From the NCBI RefSeq assembly GCF_024213195.1, contig NZ_JANAVF010000001.1, positions 434,001-498,000 on the forward strand: a stretch of DNA of 64,000 nt, in the 5' to 3' direction. This document shows, piece after piece, positions 59,870 through 64,000 of the stretch. Made by a program: the position numbers and the translations under genes. Positions within the stretch are counted from its first letter, which is position 1. Each line of letters begins with the position of its first letter. The notes beneath the pieces were generated by a model, which was given only the letters and a program-made list of their open reading frames with translations, was not told the origin of the DNA and did not search any database. This DNA is from Streptomyces sp. TBY4 (lineage in GTDB: Bacteria > Actinomycetota > Actinomycetes > Streptomycetales > Streptomycetaceae).

Positions 59870-61735
59870 TCAGCGCAGCTCGGCCCGCGGGGCGGGGGTG
59901 TCCTCGATGAACCCGCCCGACTGGTGCTGCCACAGCTTCGCGTAGGCCCCGTCCGCGGCGAGCAGTTGGTGGTGCGTGCCCTGTTCGACGATCCGCCCGT
60001 GATCGAGGACGACGAGCTGGTCCATGGTGGCGACCGTGCTCAGCCGGTGCGCGACCACCAGCGCCGTCCGCCCGTCCATCAGCCGCCACAGCGCGTCCTG
60101 GACCAGGATCTCGCTCTCGGAGTCCAGCGCGCTGGTGGCCTCGTCGAGGAGCAGGATCGGCGCGTCGCGCAGGATCGCCCGGGCGAGGGCGACCCGCTGG
60201 CGCTGCCCGCCGGACAGCTTCACCCCGCGCTCGCCCACCATGGTGTCGAAGCCGTCCGGCAGCCCGTCGGCGAACTCCGTGACGTGCGCCGCCTCGGCCG
60301 CGCGGCGGATCTCCGCGTCGGTGGCGTCCGGGCGGGCGAAGGCGATGTTGTCGCGCAGCGTGCGGTGGAACATCGCGGGGTCCTGGGGGACGTAGGCGAT
60401 CAGGCTGCGCAGGTCGGCCTGGCTCAGCCGGCTGATGTCCTGCCCGCCGATCAGGATCCGGCCCGCGTCGATGTCCGTCATCCGCAGCAGCAGCCGGGTG
60501 AGCGTGGTCTTGCCCCCGCCGGACCGGCCGACGAGGCCGAGCTTCGATCCTCCGGGCACGGCCAGGTCCAGGCCGTCGAAGAGGGGCTTCCCCCCGGGCT
60601 TCCCGCCCTCGTGGCCGAAGATCACCCGGTCGAACCGCACATCGGCGGCCGGCGGACTCCGCAGCGGTTCCGGGTCCACCGGGTCGAGCACGGTCGGCGG
60701 TGTCATGAGCAGTTCGGTGAACTGTGCGGCCTCCGTCATCGAGCTCTCCAGACGGCGGTAGATCTGGTTGAACTCGAACATGATCCGCGTCGCACTGGCG
60801 TAGTAGGTGAAGGCGACGATGACCGCCTCCACGCCGTGCGCTCCCCCGCCGAGCACGATGGCGAGCATCAGCCCCAGCACGTTGGTCACCACGGACATCG
60901 GTGCGACCAGCGTGTCGATGCGCAGGTTGCCGTAGTCCCAGGAACGCAGGGTGAGCTTCCTCGACTCCGCGACCCTGGTGCGGTGTTCGGCGGCCTCGCG
61001 GGATTCGGCGGCGAACGCCCGGACCGTGTCCATGTTCATCAGGCTGTCCGCCACGTGGCCGGAGACCCGGGCGATCGCCTCCTCCCGCCGGGCGACGAGC
61101 ACCTGGCGGCGGCGGATCAGGGGCGCCACGCACAGTCCGGTGATCGTGATCATCGTCAGGAGCCCGACGACGAGCAGCGGGTCGTACTGCCACAGCACCA
61201 CCGAGGCGAACAGCAGGGGCACGAAGCTGCCCATGACCGAGAAGGTCAGCGTGTCGACGAACTCCTCGAAACGGGAGGCGAAGCTCAGGACCCGCTTCGT
61301 GAGCGATCCGGCGAAGTTGTCGTGGAAGAACGCGGCGTCCTTGGCGAAGAGTTCGTCCATTCCGGTGACGTACAGCTGCTCGATCCCGCGGGCGTCGAGC
61401 CGGTTCAGGCAGTGCAGTCCGACGCGCCAGCAGGCTTCCGAGAGCAGCAACACCCCGGCGAAGGCGAGGACATAGGGCGCAGCCCACCCGAGGGCGCCGC
61501 CGATGCCTTCGGCGATTCCCTCTCCTCCGGCGATCCGGCCGACGAGCTTCGCCACGACCAGCGGTGCGATGTAGTGGATGCCGATGTTGCCCAGCGCCGG
61601 GAGCAGCATCGCGGGCGCCGTCAGCCATCGCAGGCGGATCAACTCCCGCCCGTAGTAACGAAGCGCGAGGAGCACCGGACTCCTGCGCGGTGAATTCATG
61701 TTCGGTGAACTTGCGTACGATTCGGGCGATCCCAT
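59870..61735 (-). CDS. ABC exporter (fused permease-ATPase, ABCB type)
   Basis: 621-aa half-transporter. Six membrane helices in residues about 30-330, then an ATPase with Walker A LVGRSGGGKTTLTRLLL, signature [14 protein letters not shown], Walker B ILLLDEATSALDSE and switch His VAHRLST. No C39 leader peptidase domain is present, so cleavage would need a separate protease such as the S8 or S9 enzyme. The start is unsure: ATG 61735 gives this length, ATG 61699 would begin MNSPRRSP. It lies at the edge of the RiPP-like locus and is a candidate product exporter. Confidence 0.88.
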   Translation of the reverse strand: MGSPESYASSPNMNSPRRSPVLLALRYYGRELIRLRWLTAPAMLLPALGNIGIHYIAPLVVAKLVGRIAGGEGIAEGIGGALGWAAPYVLAFAGVLLLSEACWRVGLHCLNRLDARGIEQLYVTGMDELFAKDAAFFHDNFAGSLTKRVLSFASRFEEFVDTLTFSVMGSFVPLLFASVVLWQYDPLLVVGLLTMITITGLCVAPLIRRRQVLVARREEAIARVSGHVADSLMNMDTVRAFAAESREAAEHRTRVAESRKLTLRSWDYGNLRIDTLVAPMSVVTNVLGLMLAIVLGGGAHGVEAVIVAFTYYASATRIMFEFNQIYRRLESSMTEAAQFTELLMTPPTVLDPVDPEPLRSPPAADVRFDRVIFGHEGGKPGGKPLFDGLDLAVPGGSKLGLVGRSGGGKTTLTRLLLRMTDIDAGRILIGGQDISRLSQADLRSLIAYVPQDPAMFHRTLRDNIAFARPDATDAEIRRAAEAAHVTEFADGLPDGFDTMVGERGVKLSGGQRQRVALARAILRDAPILLLDEATSALDSESEILVQDALWRLMDGRTALVVAHRLSTVATMDQLVVLDHGRIVEQGTHHQLLAADGAYAKLWQHQSGGFIEDTPAPRAELR

Positions 61736-61946
61736 CCCAACCCTGCCTTCTCAGCCCGTCTGGCCAGAAAGCGGAGTGTCCCGCACCACCGCCCGCACGG
61801 TCCAAGCCTTTTCTCCCCGACCGCCCGGTTCCGGCCGCCCCGCACACCGCCGAGCATCGGCACCCGCCCGGCCAGGTTGGCCCGCGCGGGCCGGGCGGGC
61901 TGATGAAATGCCTCCACAGGAGTGGAGCGGCGGGCGAGGGAGGCAC

Positions 61947-63137
61947 GTGTCGGAACAGGGCGGGCTGGAGGCGCGGCTGCGCTCCATGGAGGAGGCCCTG
62001 GAGGAGATCGGAACCTCCCCCGACGAACGGCAGACCTGCCGGGAGCTGGCCGGATTCCTGTTCCGCACGCTGTGCGACGCCGCCGCGGTGGACCTGGCCC
62101 GCCGCGGCACCCGTACCGAACGCGTCGCGGTGGCCGGCGCGGCGGACCTCCTGGGCGGGTCCGCCGCCGAAAGCGCGCCGCTGGTCCGGGCGGTGGACCG
62201 CGACCATCCCCTGGAGACCTGGACCGCGGGCGCCGACGCCGGCACCGGTGCCGACCGGACGTACCGCGCCTCGGTCCCGCTGACCGGCCGGGGCGAGCTG
62301 TACGGCAGGGTCCTCACCGCCCGCACGCGGGGGGAGTACGGGGACCACGAGCTGGCGGCCCTGCACTTCGCGGCGCGCCTGACCGCCGTCCACCTCGGCC
62401 ATGCCCGGCGCCTCGCGGCGACCGAGCGGACCGCGCTCGATCTGCAGCGCGCCCTCGTCGCGGAGCCCGGCCGGCCCCACCCGAACCTGGAGATCGCCAG
62501 CCGCTACCTGCCCGCCGGGGCCCGCGCCCTGGTCGGCGGCGACTGGTTCGAGACGATCCGGCTGCACTTCGGCCGCACCCTCCTCGCCGTCGGGGACGTG
62601 ATGGGGCACGGCCTGGAGGCCGCGGTCGACATGAACGCCTACCGCTCCGTACTGCGCGAGGTCGCCTCCACCGACCTCGCCCCGCACCGGGTCCTGCGGC
62701 AGCTGGACTCCCTGTCCGCCTCGGACGCCACCCGCAGGCCCGCGACCTGCCTCCTCGTCCGCATCGACCCCGCCCGGGGCATGGCCCTCTACTCCAGCGC
62801 GGGCCACCTGCCCCCGGCCCTCTTCACCGCCGAGGGCACCGGCACCCTCCTGGACGTACCCGTCGGCCCACCGCTGGGCACCGGCATCGGCGGCTACGAG
62901 TCCCTCGCCCGGCCCCTCACCGCCGACCAGACCCTGCTGCTGTACACGGACGGGCTGGTGGAACGGCGCAGCGAGGACATCGACGTCTCGCTGGCCAGAC
63001 TCGCCGCCCTCCGCCTGGGCTCCCGTACGAGCCTCCCGGAGGTGGTGGACGCGGTCTGCGCCGGCCTCGACGCCCGGCACGCCGAGGACGACGTCGCGGT
63101 CCTGGCGGCCCGCCTGCGCCCGCGGCCGCATCCGTAG
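61947..63137 (+). CDS. GAF-like / SpoIIE (PP2C) serine phosphatase
   Basis: 396-aa regulatory phosphatase. Residues about 10-160 form a GAF-like sensor domain. The C-terminal PP2C/SpoIIE domain shows VGGDWFETI, VGDVMGHGLEAAVDMN, SSAGHLPPALF, LLLYTDGLVERR and DDVAVLAAR. Such proteins dephosphorylate anti-sigma antagonists in Streptomyces partner-switching systems. The GTG at 61947 has GAGGGAGG at 61936-61943; an earlier in-frame ATG at 61698 would add a low-complexity leader and is rejected. Confidence 0.9.
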   Translation: MSEQGGLEARLRSMEEALEEIGTSPDERQTCRELAGFLFRTLCDAAAVDLARRGTRTERVAVAGAADLLGGSAAESAPLVRAVDRDHPLETWTAGADAGTGADRTYRASVPLTGRGELYGRVLTARTRGEYGDHELAALHFAARLTAVHLGHARRLAATERTALDLQRALVAEPGRPHPNLEIASRYLPAGARALVGGDWFETIRLHFGRTLLAVGDVMGHGLEAAVDMNAYRSVLREVASTDLAPHRVLRQLDSLSASDATRRPATCLLVRIDPARGMALYSSAGHLPPALFTAEGTGTLLDVPVGPPLGTGIGGYESLARPLTADQTLLLYTDGLVERRSEDIDVSLARLAALRLGSRTSLPEVVDAVCAGLDARHAEDDVAVLAARLRPRPHP

Positions 63138-63242
63138 GGATCGACACCCCAACACCCTTGCCGTCAACCGCGCTTGCCCCTGCTCACTCCTTCGATCAGG
63201 ACTTCCGCACGGGCCGGCGGGTCGCGTGCAAGGATGTCGGCC

Positions 63243-64000
63243 GTGACCAGTCCGTCCTCCTCGCCCGTGACCACGGGCACGCCTCACGAACACGGCCTGG
63301 GCCCCCGTGCCGCCGCCGTCCTCGTGTTCGGCTCCTCGGCCGCGGTCCTGGTGGTGGAGATCGTCGCTCTGCGGCTGCTCGCCCCCTACCTCGGCCTCAC
63401 CCTCGAGACCAGCACCCTGGTGATCGGCATCGCCCTCGCCGCGATCGCCGTCGGCTCCTGGCTCGGCGGGCGCATCGCCGACCAGGTCAACGCACGCCGG
63501 CTCATCGGCCCCGCACTGGGGCTGTCCGGAGCCGTCGTGGCCCTCACCCCCGCCGTGCTCCGCACCACGGCGGAGTGGGTACCGGACATGCTCGTGCTGA
63601 TCGCGGCGCTGACCATCCTCGTGCCCGGCGCCCTGCTCTCCGCCGTGACGCCCATCGTGACCAAGCTGCGCCTCACCAGCCTCGCCGAAACCGGGACGGT
63701 CGTCGGCCGACTGTCCGGCGTCGGGACCGTCGGCGCCATCGTCGGCACCCTCCTCACCGGCTTCGTCCTCATTTCGCGGCTGCCCGTCAGCGGCATCCTG
63801 ATCGGCCTCGGAACCCTGCTGGTGATCGGTGCGGCCCTGGTCGAATGGCGCATGCGGCGCTGGAGCGGTACGGCCGCCCTGGCACTCGTGGTCGTCGCCG
63901 GCGGCCTCGCCACCGCGATCGCGCCCGGCGGCTGCGACTCGGAGACCAGGTACCACTGCGCCCGGGTCGTCGCGGACCCGGACCGGGACGGCGGCCGCAC
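63243..64000 (+). CDS. Membrane-fused spermidine-synthase-like protein (partial)
   Basis: The gene runs off the window; the visible 252 residues encode the N-terminal membrane domain with about seven hydrophobic helices (SSAAVLVVEIVALRLLAPYLG, IGIALAAIAVGSWLGGRIAD, then others). This pattern is that of actinobacterial fused MFS/spermidine synthases, whose soluble aminopropyltransferase-like domain would follow beyond the edge. The GTG at 63243 has AAGGA 8 nt upstream; ATG 63234 in the same frame is possible. Reaction not verifiable here because the catalytic half is missing. Confidence 0.8.
   Translation, partial: MTSPSSSPVTTGTPHEHGLGPRAAAVLVFGSSAAVLVVEIVALRLLAPYLGLTLETSTLVIGIALAAIAVGSWLGGRIADQVNARRLIGPALGLSGAVVALTPAVLRTTAEWVPDMLVLIAALTILVPGALLSAVTPIVTKLRLTSLAETGTVVGRLSGVGTVGAIVGTLLTGFVLISRLPVSGILIGLGTLLVIGAALVEWRMRRWSGTAALALVVVAGGLATAIAPGGCDSETRYHCARVVADPDRDGGR

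Noticed and set aside
61698..61946. Upstream start of the SpoIIE phosphatase
   Set aside because: It would overlap the divergent exporter and add an unconserved Pro/Arg-rich leader; GTG 61947 has a GAGGGAGG site.
59034..63956. A 1640-codon minus-strand open frame
   Set aside because: It crosses the SARP, SpoIIE phosphatase and exporter genes in a wrong frame. The apparent protein is compositionally biased and matches no family.

Overview
The window is from a high-GC actinobacterium, almost certainly a Streptomyces. The evidence is dense GC-rich coding on both strands, frequent GTG and occasional TTG starts, several apparently leaderless genes, 4-nt ATGA/GTGA overlaps inside operons, an MsiK-type shared ABC ATPase and a SARP regulator. 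I see no rRNA, tRNA, insertion sequence, phage or CRISPR array. The last gene runs off the right edge.

Region 1 (about 0-27 kb) is mainly glycan and galactoside use with housekeeping genes between. It holds galT with a divergent DeoR-type regulator; an operon of sugar-binding lipoprotein, two permeases, a GH36 alpha-galactosidase and a LacI regulator; a divergent secreted six-hairpin protein; the separately encoded MsiK-type ATPase that probably energises the importer; a secreted GH27 alpha-galactosidase with a ricin-type lectin domain; and a secreted GH89 alpha-N-acetylglucosaminidase. Interspersed are a TetR/SDR pair with three clear operators, a PaaI-type thioesterase, 2,4-dienoyl-CoA reductase, an L,D-transpeptidase, universal stress proteins and a threonine-dehydratase-like enzyme with its own TetR regulator.

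Region 2 (about 26-41 kb) is a mosaic of short units: a molybdopterin oxidoreductase, a CYTH-like protein overlapping an SbcD/Mre11-like phosphoesterase, a membrane esterase, a P450, an SDR, TetR/VOC, an enoyl-CoA hydratase family gene, a DHFR-like protein, an FAD monooxygenase, an AraC regulator, an Fsr-like MFS pump and a SAP/DUF6434 protein.

Region 3 (about 41.2-61.7 kb) is the most interesting part. It looks like one composite peptide natural product (RiPP) locus arranged around two divergent control regions. The leftward arm encodes an ABC-2 exporter, a YcaO enzyme and a TfuA partner, the pair known to install backbone thioamides. The rightward arm encodes a graspetide-type ATP-grasp ligase, a LuxR-type HTH fused in frame to a RiPP-leader-like domain, a class III nucleotide cyclase/ATPase/TPR-like signalling protein, a subtilase, a GAF protein and an XRE/NB-ARC regulator. 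A second leftward operon encodes an 88-aa precursor-like peptide with a Cys-Ala-Cys core, a radical SAM/SPASM enzyme, a PqqD leader binder, an FAD oxidoreductase and a prolyl-oligopeptidase-like peptidase. A divergent SARP and an ABC exporter follow. Short direct repeats with 11- or 12-bp pitch sit in three of its intergenic regions, which suggests SARP-driven control. Having YcaO/TfuA, ATP-grasp and radical SAM chemistry together with two leader-homologous small peptides is unusual.

The right edge has a SpoIIE-type phosphatase and a truncated membrane-fused spermidine-synthase-like gene.
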